A stretch of DNA of 64,000 nt from Fulvivirga imtechensis AK7 (GCF_000331535.1 NZ_AMZN01000006.1:62001-126000); one strand, 5' to 3'. Shown: positions 52,143-60,993, counted from the first letter of the stretch. Made by a program: numbers and translations. The notes: generated by a model from the letters alone, not told the origin.

Positions 52143-52448
52143 ATGATGAAATATATATTCAGGTTCACACCAAAATTCACGGCAAGGGAGGAGATCATAT
52201 TGCGTGATTACCTCGCTCTGGAAAGGTCAAAGCTGGCCAATGAGCGGACGTTGCTGTCATATATCAGAACCTCATTGTATTTGGCATTGGGAGGTATAGC
52301 TTTTTTGCAGTTGGAGAACTTTGGCAACATAAACTGGATAGGATATATTGCTCTTGCCCTGAGTATTACCTTTTTAGTAACAGGCATTATAAGATACCAC
52401 AGGTTCAAAAGACGCTTGTGGACGTTTTATAATAATATGAAAAAATAA
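52143..52448 (+). CDS. DUF202-family small membrane protein
   Basis: A 101-residue protein. The conserved DUF202 segment is RSKLANERTLLSYIRTSLYLALGGIAF, which includes the ANERT and IRTSL motifs. Two membrane helices span about 45-85, and a basic tail (RYHRFKRRLW) faces the cytoplasm. DUF202 proteins resemble the transmembrane part of VTC-type complexes, but function in bacteria is unknown. It is followed by element D and then the arsenic operon; no operon link is evident. Confidence 0.8.
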   Translation: MMKYIFRFTPKFTAREEIILRDYLALERSKLANERTLLSYIRTSLYLALGGIAFLQLENFGNINWIGYIALALSITFLVTGIIRYHRFKRRLWTFYNNMKK

Positions 52449-52564
52449 AGCAAGAACGCTTTGCACGAATAAATAAGGAGCATCATTTTTAAGGCCCGGT
52501 TCGTTCGCCTGCCACGTTTCTCCAAGAGCATTGCCCCTAATCTTTCCTGCAGGATTTATCTGAC

Positions 52565-52684
52565 TGGTGCTTGTAAGAAAACTCCAGGTGGCTTTAAGAA
52601 AACGTCAAGGTCTACGCTTAGCAGCTTTGGCAGGGCAAGGGGTCAGGTGAGTATTTTTGGAACAAACGCAACGCAGACACTCGC
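52565..52684. repeat. Palindromic element, copy D (right end decayed)
   Basis: The left end TGGTGCTTGTAAGAAAAC is followed by GGTGGCTTTAAGAAAACGTC, GTATTTTTGGAACAAACG and ACGCAGACACTCGC, all shared with other copies. The outer right end is missing, so this copy appears truncated. Confidence 0.6.
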
Positions 52685-52749
52685 TTGATGGGTATGAACA
52701 GATTGAGCAGAAAAAAAAAACTAGTATTTAAGTATATTCTCATTTTATT

Positions 52750-52765
52750 ATCGTAATATTGCGAT
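52750..52765. promoter_or_regulatory. ArsR operator upstream of arsR
   Basis: ATCGTAATATTGCGAT is an imperfect palindrome (the two halves differ at one position each) 18 bases before the arsR ATG. Its TAATATTG core resembles a -7 element, so a bound repressor would block the promoter. A second copy precedes arsM. Confidence 0.6.
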
Positions 52766-52783
52766 GTATTAATGACTTTGTAA

Positions 52784-53119
52784 ATGGGTGTAACTAAAAC
52801 CGAACTTTTCACAAAACAACAAAATGAACTGGCGCAAGTAGCCAAGGCTTTTGCTCACCCGGCAAGGGTAGCCATTGTTCAATATTTGCTAAAGGCGAAT
52901 ACGTGTATAAATGGTAATCTGGTTCAGGAATTAGGACTCGCGCAGCCCACTATTAGTCAGCATTTAAAAGAGCTTAAGGCTATTGGCATCATACAGGGTA
53001 CTATTGAAGGTGTCTCTGTAAGCTACTGCATCAACCCTGTGCGCTGGGAGGAAATAAAAAACCTGTTTAACCATCTTTTCACGCAGTACGCCATAGCTTC
53101 TGACCGGGACTGTTGTTAA
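52784..53119 (+). CDS. arsR: ArsR-family repressor
   Basis: A 111-residue winged-helix metalloregulator. The HTH is GNLVQELGLAQPTISQHLKELKAIGII (about 45-72), preceded by AFAHPARVAIVQYLL. The usual ELCVCDL motif is replaced by ANTCINGNLV with a single Cys (about 45), and a C-terminal CC pair (110-111) could supply further As(III) ligands. It is the first gene of the arsenic operon, and operators matching ATCGTAATATTGC lie before it and before arsM, so it probably represses both. Confidence 0.92.
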   Translation: MGVTKTELFTKQQNELAQVAKAFAHPARVAIVQYLLKANTCINGNLVQELGLAQPTISQHLKELKAIGIIQGTIEGVSVSYCINPVRWEEIKNLFNHLFTQYAIASDRDCC

Positions 53120-53138
53120 AAAAAATTTGAATCGATTA

Positions 53139-53154
53139 ATCGTAATATTGCAAT
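53139..53154. promoter_or_regulatory. Second ArsR operator, upstream of arsM
   Basis: ATCGTAATATTGCAAT differs from the arsR copy at one position of 16 and lies 15 bases before the arsM ATG. It suggests an independently controlled internal promoter. Confidence 0.55.
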
Positions 53155-53168
53155 AAACAAATATAGCT

Positions 53169-54053
53169 ATGAAAACATCAGAAGAACTTAAAAAGATAGT
53201 TCGCGACAAATACAGCCAAATCGCTGAGCAGGATAAAGAAATGAACGCGGCTTCCTGCTGTGGTGCGGGAGGCTGCTCTACAGAGGTCTATAACATTATG
53301 ACTGATGATTATTCTGAACTGCAAGGATATAATGCCGATGCCGACCTGGGGCTTGGCTGCGGCCTGCCTACCCAATATGCGAAAATAAAGAAAGGGGATA
53401 CCGTGATAGACCTGGGCTCCGGAGCTGGAAATGACTGCTTTGTGGCCAGACACGAAACAGGAGAAACCGGTAAAGTGATCGGAATAGATTTTACGGAAGC
53501 CATGATCAAAAAAGCCAGGGAAAATGCCGTGAAACTAAACTTTAACAACGTGGAGTTCCGCTTCGGGGATATAGAAGATATGCCGGTTTCCGATAACTCT
53601 GCAGACGTGGTAGTGAGCAACTGTGTGCTGAACCTGGTGCCTGATAAGCAGAAAGTCATAGCAGAAATATTCCGTGTACTGAAGCCGGGAGGGCATTTCA
53701 GTATTTCTGATATTGTATTGGTAGGGCAGCTTCCTGAGGCCTTGCAAAAAGATGCTGAAATGTATGCCGGATGTGTTTCCGGTGCCATTCAGAAAGATGA
53801 GTACTTAAACTTCATCCACGAGCAGGGATTCCTTCAGGTAACGATCCAAAAGGAGAAACCCATAATTATTCCGGCAGATATCTTAAGCCAATATTTGACA
53901 CCGGCAGAGCTGGAAGATTTTAAAAGTGGAGCATCGGGAATTTTCAGTGTAACGGTTTATGCAGAAAAGCCAGGGAAAAATCAGCCGGAAAAGAAAAAAG
54001 TGAACCTCTCGGAACTCCAAAACAACTGCATGCCTGGTAGCGGATGTTGCTAA
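53169..54053 (+). CDS. arsM: Arsenite S-adenosylmethionine methyltransferase
   Basis: A 294-residue SAM-dependent enzyme that methylates As(III) to volatile or less toxic forms. The SAM motif is DLGSGAGND (81-89). The three As-binding Cys of the family correspond to Cys64 (LGLGCGLP), Cys152 (SNCVLNL) and Cys202 (AGCVSGA), with the last two 50 apart as in characterised ArsM. Extra Cys at 30, 31 and 36 and a C-terminal CMPGSGCC tail are typical of bacterial members. It lies 49 bp after arsR with its own operator, and precedes the ArsC/LMW-phosphatase-like gene by 7 bp. Confidence 0.95.
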   Translation: MKTSEELKKIVRDKYSQIAEQDKEMNAASCCGAGGCSTEVYNIMTDDYSELQGYNADADLGLGCGLPTQYAKIKKGDTVIDLGSGAGNDCFVARHETGETGKVIGIDFTEAMIKKARENAVKLNFNNVEFRFGDIEDMPVSDNSADVVVSNCVLNLVPDKQKVIAEIFRVLKPGGHFSISDIVLVGQLPEALQKDAEMYAGCVSGAIQKDEYLNFIHEQGFLQVTIQKEKPIIIPADILSQYLTPAELEDFKSGASGIFSVTVYAEKPGKNQPEKKKVNLSELQNNCMPGSGCC

Positions 54054-54060
54054 ACTTGAT

Positions 54061-54687
54061 ATGAGAGAGTTAATCCCTGCAATATCTGAATTTTTGGGAC
54101 AGTTGGATATCACAGCTATCAAAAAAGAGAGAAGAAATGACTTGCAGTCACTGGTCGATATTATCCAGGAAAAGGTAGGCAGGCATCAAACCATTTACCT
54201 TAATTTCATCTGTACTCACAATTCCAGGCGAAGCCAGCTTTGCCAGGTATGGGCTGAAACTATTGCATGGGCTAAGGGTGTACCAAAGGTAAAGGCATAT
54301 TCGGGAGGAACTGAGCCGTCTGAGTTTCATTGCAACGCCATTAGGGCGTTGGAAAGTTGTCGCTTTCTGTTAACTAAAAAAGAGGATCGTACAATACCTG
54401 TCTATTTCTTCTTTTATTCCTATGAGGCCGAGGCCATCCCCTGTTTTTCCAAGGTATACAACGACCCGATCAATTGTTGGACGGCATTTACAGCAGTAAT
54501 GACCTGCTATGATGCTGAGGATAAATGCCCGCATATAGCAGAAGCAGAGGCAAGGGTTTCGGTAATCTATGACGACCCCAAATATGCAGACGGTACCCCC
54601 AAAGAAACCGAGGTATATGCGCGTAGAAACAGTCAGATCGCTACTGAAATGTTATATGTATTTTCGAAAATCAAAATAACCGAATAA
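54061..54687 (+). CDS. Low-molecular-weight phosphatase/arsenate reductase-like protein
   Basis: A 208-residue protein of the LMW protein-tyrosine-phosphatase/thioredoxin-type ArsC fold. The P-loop is [14 protein letters not shown]5R with Cys51 and Arg57. Additional Cys at 91 and 100 ([11 protein letters not shown]) could form the disulfide relay of arsenate reductases, though not with the Cys82/Cys89 spacing of classical ArsC. Its place in the operon, next to acr3, favours arsenate reduction. An N-terminal extension of about 45 residues precedes the domain. It overlaps the acr3 start by one base. Confidence 0.82.
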   Translation: MRELIPAISEFLGQLDITAIKKERRNDLQSLVDIIQEKVGRHQTIYLNFICTHNSRRSQLCQVWAETIAWAKGVPKVKAYSGGTEPSEFHCNAIRALESCRFLLTKKEDRTIPVYFFFYSYEAEAIPCFSKVYNDPINCWTAFTAVMTCYDAEDKCPHIAEAEARVSVIYDDPKYADGTPKETEVYARRNSQIATEMLYVFSKIKITE

Positions 54688-55739
54688 TGCCATCAGCAAC
54701 TAAAAAATTAAACTTTCTTGATCGCCATCTTACGCTATGGATCTTTCTGGCCATGGCAGTGGGTGTATTAGCCGGATATCTTTTCCCAAACACCTCAGCA
54801 TTTATTGATTCTTTCAGCCATGGTTCTACAAATATTCCCATAGCCATAGGATTAATACTGATGATGTACCCTCCGCTGGCCAAGGTAAATTACCGGTTAT
54901 TGCCAAAAGTATTCGGTAACCTTAAAATACTAGGTGTTTCTCTTTTGCTCAACTGGATCATTGGCCCGGTGTTGATGTTTGGCCTGGCCATAATTTTCCT
55001 GCAAGATCACCCTGAATATATGGTAGGCCTTATTTTGATCGGTCTGGCCCGTTGTATAGCGATGGTACTGGTGTGGAATGACCTTGCCGATGGCAGCAGC
55101 GAATATGGAGCCGGATTGGTAGCTTTGAATAGTATTTTCCAGGTATTTGCCTACAGCTTTTATGCCTGGGTCTTTATTACCAAGCTGCCTCCGTTACTTG
55201 GGTTTGAAGGCGCCATCGTTAATATTTCAATAGCGACCATCGCGGAAAGTGTGGCCATTTATCTGGGTATTCCTTTTTTAGCCGGCTTGCTGAGCAGGAT
55301 AATACTTGTAAAGGTGAAGAGCGAGCAGTGGTATAACGAAAAGTTCATTCCTGCAATATCTCCCATCACTTTAATAGCTCTGCTATTTACCATCGTAGTT
55401 ATGTTCAGTCTTAAGGGTGAACTGATAGTAGCCATACCCTTTGATGTGGTAAGGATTGCCATACCATTGCTGATATATTTCGGGCTCATGTTTTTCATCA
55501 GCTTTTTTATAAGCAAAGCAATGGGTGCGAAGTATAATCAGAACGCTTCGATCTCATTCACCGCCACCGGTAATAATTTTGAGCTGGCCATTGCAGTTGC
55601 CATTGCAGTATTTGGCCTAAACAGTGGGCAGGCCTTTGCCGGTGTAATCGGTCCTCTTGTAGAAGTACCCGCGTTGATCGCTTTGGTCAATGTGGCATTT
55701 TGGTTAAAGAAAAAGTATTATCAACCTCAATCTGCTTAA
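54687..55739 (+). CDS. acr3: ACR3-family arsenite efflux transporter
   Basis: A 350-residue inner-membrane exporter of As(OH)3 with ten expected helices. The essential Cys is Cys123 in [16 protein letters not shown], and the second conserved block is [24 protein letters not shown]. It overlaps the preceding gene by one base (TAATG) and ends 2 bp before the metallophosphoesterase. It exports the arsenite formed by the reductase. Confidence 0.95.
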   Translation: MPSATKKLNFLDRHLTLWIFLAMAVGVLAGYLFPNTSAFIDSFSHGSTNIPIAIGLILMMYPPLAKVNYRLLPKVFGNLKILGVSLLLNWIIGPVLMFGLAIIFLQDHPEYMVGLILIGLARCIAMVLVWNDLADGSSEYGAGLVALNSIFQVFAYSFYAWVFITKLPPLLGFEGAIVNISIATIAESVAIYLGIPFLAGLLSRIILVKVKSEQWYNEKFIPAISPITLIALLFTIVVMFSLKGELIVAIPFDVVRIAIPLLIYFGLMFFISFFISKAMGAKYNQNASISFTATGNNFELAIAVAIAVFGLNSGQAFAGVIGPLVEVPALIALVNVAFWLKKKYYQPQSA

Positions 55740-55741
55740 AT

Positions 55742-56515
55742 ATGAAAATAGCATTCTTTTCAGATGTTCACGCCAACTTGCCTGCCTTAGAGGCTGTTTT
55801 GGCAGATATTGACCGGAAAAACCCCGATTTTGTTTACTGCCTTGGAGACCTGGTAGGTTATAACGTGTGGCCCAATGAAGTGACAGCACTTATCCGTCAA
55901 CGTAATATACCTACGCTTGCTGGCAATTACGATGAAGGTATTGGCCTTAACAGCAATGAGTGTGGATGCGCCTATAAATCCGATGAAGAAAAAGCCTGGG
56001 GGAAGCAATCCATATCATTTACAAATGAAGTTGTAAATGATGATATGCGATCGTATTTAAGAATGCTCCCGAGGCATATGAGCCTTCGTTTTGAAAACCA
56101 CCATGAAGCAGTTGATCTTTTGATGGTACATGGAAGCCCCAGAAAGATCAATGAATACCTGTTTGAAGACCGGCCTGAAAAGAGCCTGATGCGGATCATG
56201 GAAGAAGCCGAAGCCGATATTATGCTATTTGGACATACCCACAAACCTTACCACAGATTACTGGAATACCGGAAAGATGGAAAAATAGCTTACCGGCATG
56301 CTATCAATCTGGGCTCTGTAGGCAAACCAAAAGATGGCGACCCCAGGGCGTGTTATGTAATAATGACTATCAACGAAAACCTATCCGTTTTTATTCCTGA
56401 GTCTGTTGAAGTGACTTTTGTGAGAGTTGATTATGATGTGGAAAAAGCGGCAAGAGCGGTAGAGGAAAGCCCGTTACCAAATGTCTATGCAGATAAGTTA
56501 AGAACCGCGCAGTGA
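55742..56515 (+). CDS. Metallophosphoesterase in the arsenic operon
   Basis: A 257-residue calcineurin-like phosphoesterase. Metal ligands are Asp8 and His10 (FFSDVHAN), Asp34 (GDLVGY), Asn in GNYDEGI, His in VHGSPR and GHTHKPY. A CGC motif (NECGCAYK) near the Asn is unusual. An upstream in-frame Met at 55700 lies inside acr3 and is not supported; 55742 starts the domain directly. It follows acr3 by 2 bp, so it is translated with the arsenic genes. Its role there is not known to me; it may handle arsenylated or phosphorylated small molecules. Confidence 0.82.
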   Translation: MKIAFFSDVHANLPALEAVLADIDRKNPDFVYCLGDLVGYNVWPNEVTALIRQRNIPTLAGNYDEGIGLNSNECGCAYKSDEEKAWGKQSISFTNEVVNDDMRSYLRMLPRHMSLRFENHHEAVDLLMVHGSPRKINEYLFEDRPEKSLMRIMEEAEADIMLFGHTHKPYHRLLEYRKDGKIAYRHAINLGSVGKPKDGDPRACYVIMTINENLSVFIPESVEVTFVRVDYDVEKAARAVEESPLPNVYADKLRTAQ

Positions 56516-56635
56516 TCCGGGCTTTGCAAAGAAATTTGAGCCGATGATTTCTGATACCATCTTTTCCTTTTCATGATTCCTGACGCAGCAGAGTGGGGAT
56601 CAGGAATCTTGATCCCGGATCAATCCTCTAAAAAC

Positions 56636-56665
56636 AAAAAGGAAGCCGAAAATCAGCTTCCTTTT
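56636..56665 (+). terminator. Terminator downstream of the arsenic operon
   Basis: AAAAAGGAAGC pairs with GCTTCCTTTT around a CGAAAATCA loop, ending in a T run. It is symmetric enough to work in both directions. Confidence 0.65.
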
Positions 56666-56670
56666 GTCAT

Positions 56671-56725
56671 AGTAGCGGGAAGGGGCGAATTCTCGAACTT
56701 TTTGGAGCAAAATTTCAGCCAAATT
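56671..56725 (+). repeat. Diverged direct repeat, left copy
   Basis: The stretch containing GGGGCGAATTCTCGAAC and GGAGCAAAATTTCAG matches a stretch at 58651-58705 in the same orientation, at about three-quarters identity over roughly 55 bases. The two copies bracket the RND remnant and chrA. Confidence 0.5.
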
Positions 56726-56942
56726 TTGGAGGGTTATGCAAAGATTTACAAGCGAGAATAAAGGTCGAAACTGTAATTATAATGAAAGAAAAAATTATAA
56801 TCAGTATTGCTTGTTAGTGATATCTAATATCTCAAATTTAGAATACCTTTAAAAAAGGTGGGTATCGCAGGTTTTGCCGCTGCTATATCCACTTTGACTT
56901 TATTTAAAAGGTGGTGAACCGGGCAATGAAATCTAAAGTTCT

Positions 56943-57026
56943 GCCGTGGTTATTCTAGGGGGATCGGCTACATTGCTCAACCTGGTTGTTATTCCATGTG
57001 TATATCACTTGGTTACAGATAAATAA
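56943..57026 (+). pseudogene. C-terminal remnant of an RND metal-efflux pump (CusA/CzcA type)
   Basis: The frame AVVILGGSATLLNLVVIPCVYHLVTDK, ending in TAA, matches the last membrane helix and tail of heavy-metal RND pumps (VVIxGGxxxxTLLxLxVxPxxY). It is preceded by stops and followed by a strong terminator, so it is a decayed end of a pump gene. Confidence 0.55.
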
Positions 57027-57034
57027 TATCACAA

Positions 57035-57070
57035 GCCAGATCAACCTGGTTCGGTTGGTCTGGCATTTTT
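57035..57070 (+). terminator. Rho-independent terminator after the RND remnant
   Basis: GCCAGATCAACC pairs with GGTTGGTCTGGC (one wobble) around TGGTTC and is followed by ATTTTT. It presumably ended the ancestral RND operon. Confidence 0.75.
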
Positions 57071-57195
57071 CCTTTTCGTCTGAGCTTCCTCGATCAGTTT
57101 TTCCACCCTAAGTTTAAAAGGTCAGCACACCAATTAAAGTTTTTATTTTCCATAGGAATTGATGTATGCAAGCGTTTGATAAGCTATATTTAATC

Positions 57196-58544
57196 ATGAA
57201 TACCACTAATCCCCAAATGATTCTTCCGAGCTTCCGAGAAGCTTTGAATGTGTGGACAAAAGTCGCTCTACATAGGCAGGTCAGATTGCCGTTATGCACA
57301 GGTTCCTCGTAGAGGAAAAGAAATGGATAGGTGAAAACCGTTTCCTGCATGCTTTGAATTATTGCATGTTGCTTCCGGGGCCAGAGGCTCAGCAATTGGC
57401 CACCTACATTGGCTGGCTTTTACATGGCCGCAGAGGTGGCATTGTTGCAGGCGCCCTGTTCGTACTGCCTGGCTTTCTCTCAATTCTTTTTCTTAGCATA
57501 CTTTACGCCCTTTGGAAAGATGTGGCTATAGTGGAAGGTATATTTTATGGCATTAAACCGGCAGTGCTTGCCATTGTGGTTGGAGCAGTGATTAAAATCG
57601 GCAAAAAAGCACTGAAAAATGAAGTGATGGTTGCCATAGCAATTCTCTCCTTTATTGCTATCTTCTTTTTTGAGGTGGCCTTCCCCATTATTGTTGTTGG
57701 TGCTGCGCTTATTGGCTTTGTCGGTGGAAAAATCAGTGAAGAAAAGTTTTATGTCATTAAAGGTCATAAAGAGGCTGCCAACTCCGGAGAGGGTCTGATA
57801 GATGCGCTCATTACTACTGATAGACCAACCCTGTCTCAAAGTTTGAAGACAGCCATATTCTGGCTCTTACTATGGTTTGTCCCAATCATTTTACTGGCCA
57901 TCGTTTTAGGGCTGGAGAATATCTTCACAAAGGAGAGCCTGTTTTTCAGTCAGGCCGCCGTGGTCACCTTCGGAGGGGCCTATTCAGTGCTGGCATATAT
58001 TTCTCAAAAGGCAGTGGAAACGTTTGGCTGGTTGCAACCCGGTGAAATGCTAGATGGCCTTGGGATGGCAGAAACAACACCGGGGCCGCTCATCCAGGTG
58101 GTTCAATTCGTGGGCTTCATGGGGGCTTTCAGAAATCCTGGTACGCTTGATCCGGTGGTGGCGGGTGTATTAGCTTCATTTCTTGTGACTTGGGTGACTT
58201 TTATTCCCTGTTTCTTTTTCATATTTCTCGGCGCACCTTATATCGAAAGTTTAAGAAATAATAAAAACCTGAGTACAGCACTCTCCTCGATAACAGCCGC
58301 TGTGGTGGGTGTAGTGCTTAATCTCGGCATCTGGTTTTCTCTCAATACGATCTTCAAAACAATCGAAGAGCGGTCGTTCTATGGTATGCGTTTACTTATT
58401 CCCGATCTGGCCTCAATAGATATAGGGGTGGCAGGAATTACAGTAGCGGCTTGTGTAGCTTATTTTGGGTTTAAACTGGATATGCTTAAAACCATTGGTC
58501 TTTGTATCGCGCTGGGACTACTGGTAAAATTTCTAATTTTCTAA
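57196..58544 (+). pseudogene. chrA: Chromate transporter, frameshifted by a 5' deletion
   Basis: A ChrA/CHR-family chromate efflux protein whose 5' end is broken. ATG at 57196 opens MNTTNPQMILPSFREALNVWTKVAL, the usual N-terminus, but at 57271-57275 five bases stand where the conserved L-SFGGP codons should be. The frame then shifts to AGQIAVMHRFLVEEKKWIGENRFLHALNYCMLLPGPEAQQLATYIGWLLHG, the normal continuation, from about 57276. Loss of about 13 bases is the simplest explanation. The second CHR domain (about 58000 onward, TFGGAYSVLAYISQKAVE...LPGEMLDGLGMAETTPGPLIQ) is intact. A shortened protein from ATG 57294 is possible but lacks SFGGP. Confidence 0.75.
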
Positions 58545-58650
58545 CCTTTCACATTCACTCATTTAACGCAGAAAATTCATTCAAAACTCAATGATCATCG
58601 GTGGGGCGTCTATACTGCCACGCAATGTCTCCAAATCTGTAGAGGCAAGT

Positions 58651-58705
58651 GGCAGGGAATTCCCGAACTTTTGGGAGCCAAGTTTGAGTGAAATTAACAG
58701 TACTT
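58651..58705 (+). repeat. Diverged direct repeat, right copy
   Basis: Contains AGGGAATTCCCGAAC and GGGAGCCAAGTTTGAG, matching the left copy at 56671-56725. It follows the chrA pseudogene. It could mark the edges of a former insertion. Confidence 0.5.
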
Positions 58706-58770
58706 CAAACGCCTTGAATAAATAAATAAAATACTGCAAAATGATGGTTTATAACGACTATTAAACATTT

Positions 58771-60561
58771 CTAAAACTTATAAATAAGGGGAATGAAAAT
58801 AGTAGCAATAATCCAGAACAGAATGTTTAAAAGCGTACCTACCTTTATGAAATCCATGAACTTGTACTGACCTGCGCTATAGACCATGGTGTTTGTCTGA
58901 TAGCCTACAGGAGTCATAAAACTTGCTGATGCAGCAAAAGTAATAGCCATTAAGAATGGCATCGGCTCAAGACCCATACTTTGTGCAATAGCTATGGCAA
59001 TTGGAGCTAAAAGTGCAGCGGCAGCATTGTTTGACATAATTTCAGTCATAAACGATGTAACCAGGTAGAGTCCTGAGACTATAGCAACAGGCCCCCACTG
59101 CCCCAAATTTTGCACCAGAGTTTCCGCAATCATTCGGTCTAAACCAGTGTTAATCATGGCTGTACCCAAACTGAGGGCGCCAGCTAGCAGAAAAATGATT
59201 TTCCAGCTAACCGATTCATAAGCCTCACGCATAGAAAGACAGCCTAAAAGTACCAGTAAGGAAACCCCTGCTATTGCCCCTACCATAATATCTACGATAT
59301 TGAGTGTTGCAAGTAAGACAATTGCCAAAACGGTCAACACTACTATAGAAAATCTTTTTTTGTCGAAATCAGTGATAGAATCCTCTGATAGTAGGATAAA
59401 TGGCGCATCCTGTAAATTTTCCAATTGCTTAAGCTCCTTCACAAAATGTGTTTTAACCTCTGCAAGAATAACATCTCCTGCCTTCAACCGAACATCATAC
59501 AAGTGCTCTCTTACTACTTCTTCTCTGTGCCTGATGGCTAGTGGTGCCGCCCTGAATCTTCTCCTAAAATCTACGTCTCGTAATTTCTTGCCATCAAGCT
59601 CTGAATTAGAAGTAATTACCATCTCCACTAAAGTAGAGTTTGTTCCTTTCAAATCATCATCACCAATTTTAACAGATGAGTTCACTAGTATTTTTTCCCT
59701 GTCTTTCAGTGATTTTATTTTTTCTACATCACACCTAACCTTTAAAACATCATGCGCCTGAAGTATGAAGTCACCAGGTGGTAAGGTAAAATTGCCATTT
59801 CTGCGTACCTCGATAATATCCATTTCAAGCTCTTTAACCAGTTCCGATTCCATGATTCTCTTTCCTACGGAATCACCATTTTCCAGTAGCTCTATTTCAG
59901 TCAAATAGTTACGTAGTCCGAATTTTGCTGTTAAATCCTTTTCTTCTTTTCTGAATGGCAGTAACCTTATCCCCAAAAAAACCATATACGTAATGCCTGC
60001 CAAAAGAAATATTAATCCTAATGGTGTCAATTCAAACATAGATATAGGTGGCAGACCAGCCTTTTCTGCTATCCCACTTACGAGTATATTAGTGGAAGTC
60101 CCGATGAGTGTACAACAGCCCCCGAAAATGGATGCAAATGACAGGGGAATAAGCATTTTTGAAGGACTTTGTCCCGAAACATTTGCTATCTGCACAATAA
60201 CGGGAATGAAGACAGCAACAACAGGTGTATTGTTAACAAATGCAGAAATGACAGCTATCAGTATCATCATCATCACTATCCCGTAATTAAAATTATATCG
60301 AAAGGTCTTTGATAAGCGATGAGCTAAAAGCTGCAATGCACCGGTTTTTAAAAGGGCTGCACTCAATATAAACATAAATGCTACGGTAACAGTGGCTTTA
60401 TTGCTAAATCCTTCTACTCCTTCCTCAGGCGAAATAACTCCAGTAAGTATCAACGTTACCATGATAAGTAATGCCACCAGGTCGATAGATATTATTTCGG
60501 TGGCAAAAAGAATTATAGCACCTACGATTACGCAGAGGGTGATTATAGCATCAGGAGTCAT
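58771..60561 (-). CDS. SLC13-family anion permease with two TrkA-C domains
   Basis: A 596-residue transporter of the SLC13/DASS group, with about eleven membrane helices and two central cytosolic RCK/TrkA-C domains (about 205-290 and 300-380, typified by [15 protein letters not shown]). Signature loops are [25 protein letters not shown] and [19 protein letters not shown] with two SNT/NT-type repeats. Such proteins import sulfate or dicarboxylates with sodium. Several SLC13/TrkA-C members are linked to sulfate uptake, fitting the sulfotransferase elsewhere only loosely. It stands alone. Confidence 0.88.
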   Translation of the reverse strand: MTPDAIITLCVIVGAIILFATEIISIDLVALLIMVTLILTGVISPEEGVEGFSNKATVTVAFMFILSAALLKTGALQLLAHRLSKTFRYNFNYGIVMMMILIAVISAFVNNTPVVAVFIPVIVQIANVSGQSPSKMLIPLSFASIFGGCCTLIGTSTNILVSGIAEKAGLPPISMFELTPLGLIFLLAGITYMVFLGIRLLPFRKEEKDLTAKFGLRNYLTEIELLENGDSVGKRIMESELVKELEMDIIEVRRNGNFTLPPGDFILQAHDVLKVRCDVEKIKSLKDREKILVNSSVKIGDDDLKGTNSTLVEMVITSNSELDGKKLRDVDFRRRFRAAPLAIRHREEVVREHLYDVRLKAGDVILAEVKTHFVKELKQLENLQDAPFILLSEDSITDFDKKRFSIVVLTVLAIVLLATLNIVDIMVGAIAGVSLLVLLGCLSMREAYESVSWKIIFLLAGALSLGTAMINTGLDRMIAETLVQNLGQWGPVAIVSGLYLVTSFMTEIMSNNAAAALLAPIAIAIAQSMGLEPMPFLMAITFAASASFMTPVGYQTNTMVYSAGQYKFMDFIKVGTLLNILFWIIATIFIPLIYKF

Positions 60562-60990
60562 ACATATTGGGTTCTATGTAAATATAATAAATAAACAACA
60601 AGAGTTTTGTGAGCTTTTCTGTATGAGATCAATCGTTCTACAGAATATACTGTCGGAATCCTCATCTTTCGCTAAATGGAAAAGGCCATAGTTTTACCTA
60701 CCATAAAAAAGATAAAGTCATTCATACTTACCTTCAAAACGGGGGCAAATATGATTAAACCTATAAACTATACCAAGTTAGTGTAGTAATAAGTTTAGGG
60801 GAAAATGATTGGCTTAGGAAAAATGAAAAGCAGCTTGAGTATGAGTAACTATTTAGTGTCTATAAGAAACCTCTAAGTGGCTTTAAGAAAACGTCCAGGC
60901 CAAGGCTTGTCCCAAAAAGCGGAGCGGACTGAGGTACGTGGGCATTTTTGGGACTAGCATAATGCAGACATTTGCGTTTTCTTAGAGACA
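60562..60990. other. Intergenic region with palindromic element E
   Basis: A 429-bp gap between two minus-strand genes. It holds element E at 60854-60993 and the SLC13 upstream region. No small gene or clear promoter was found. Confidence 0.45.
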
Positions 60991-60993
60991 CTA
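60854..60993. repeat. Palindromic element, copy E
   Basis: The ends TAGTGTCTATAAGAAAC and, in complement, TAGTGTCTCTAAGAAAAC are well matched. The interior GTCCCAAAAAGCGG pairs with CATTTTTGGGAC, and CTCTAAGTGGCTTTAAG is shared with copy A. Its right end supplies the TAG stop (60991-60993) of the FAD-binding protein. Confidence 0.75.

Larger units (their letters stand above)
52449..52783. other. Intergenic region with element D and arsR promoter/operator
   Basis: A 335-bp gap. Element D occupies 52565-52684. The arsR operator is at 52750-52765. A poly-A run at 52711-52720 precedes the control region. Confidence 0.45.
56516..57195. other. Gene-less region with terminators and remnants of metal-resistance genes
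   Basis: No intact gene is present. In order it holds an inverted repeat (GATTCCTGA/TCAGGAATC, 56575-56608), a terminator (56636-56665), a copy of a short direct repeat (56671-56725), the tail of an RND pump (56943-57026) and a terminator (57035-57070), then the promoter side of chrA. A possible decayed peptide KKVGIAGFAAAISTLTLFKRW lies near 56851-56916. Confidence 0.55.

Noticed and set aside
56573-56761. 62-codon frame with VAGRGEFSNF and a T-arm-like stretch in complement
   Set aside because: The sequence spans a terminator and a repeat. A tRNA 3' end was considered, but no acceptor, D or anticodon arms can be folded.
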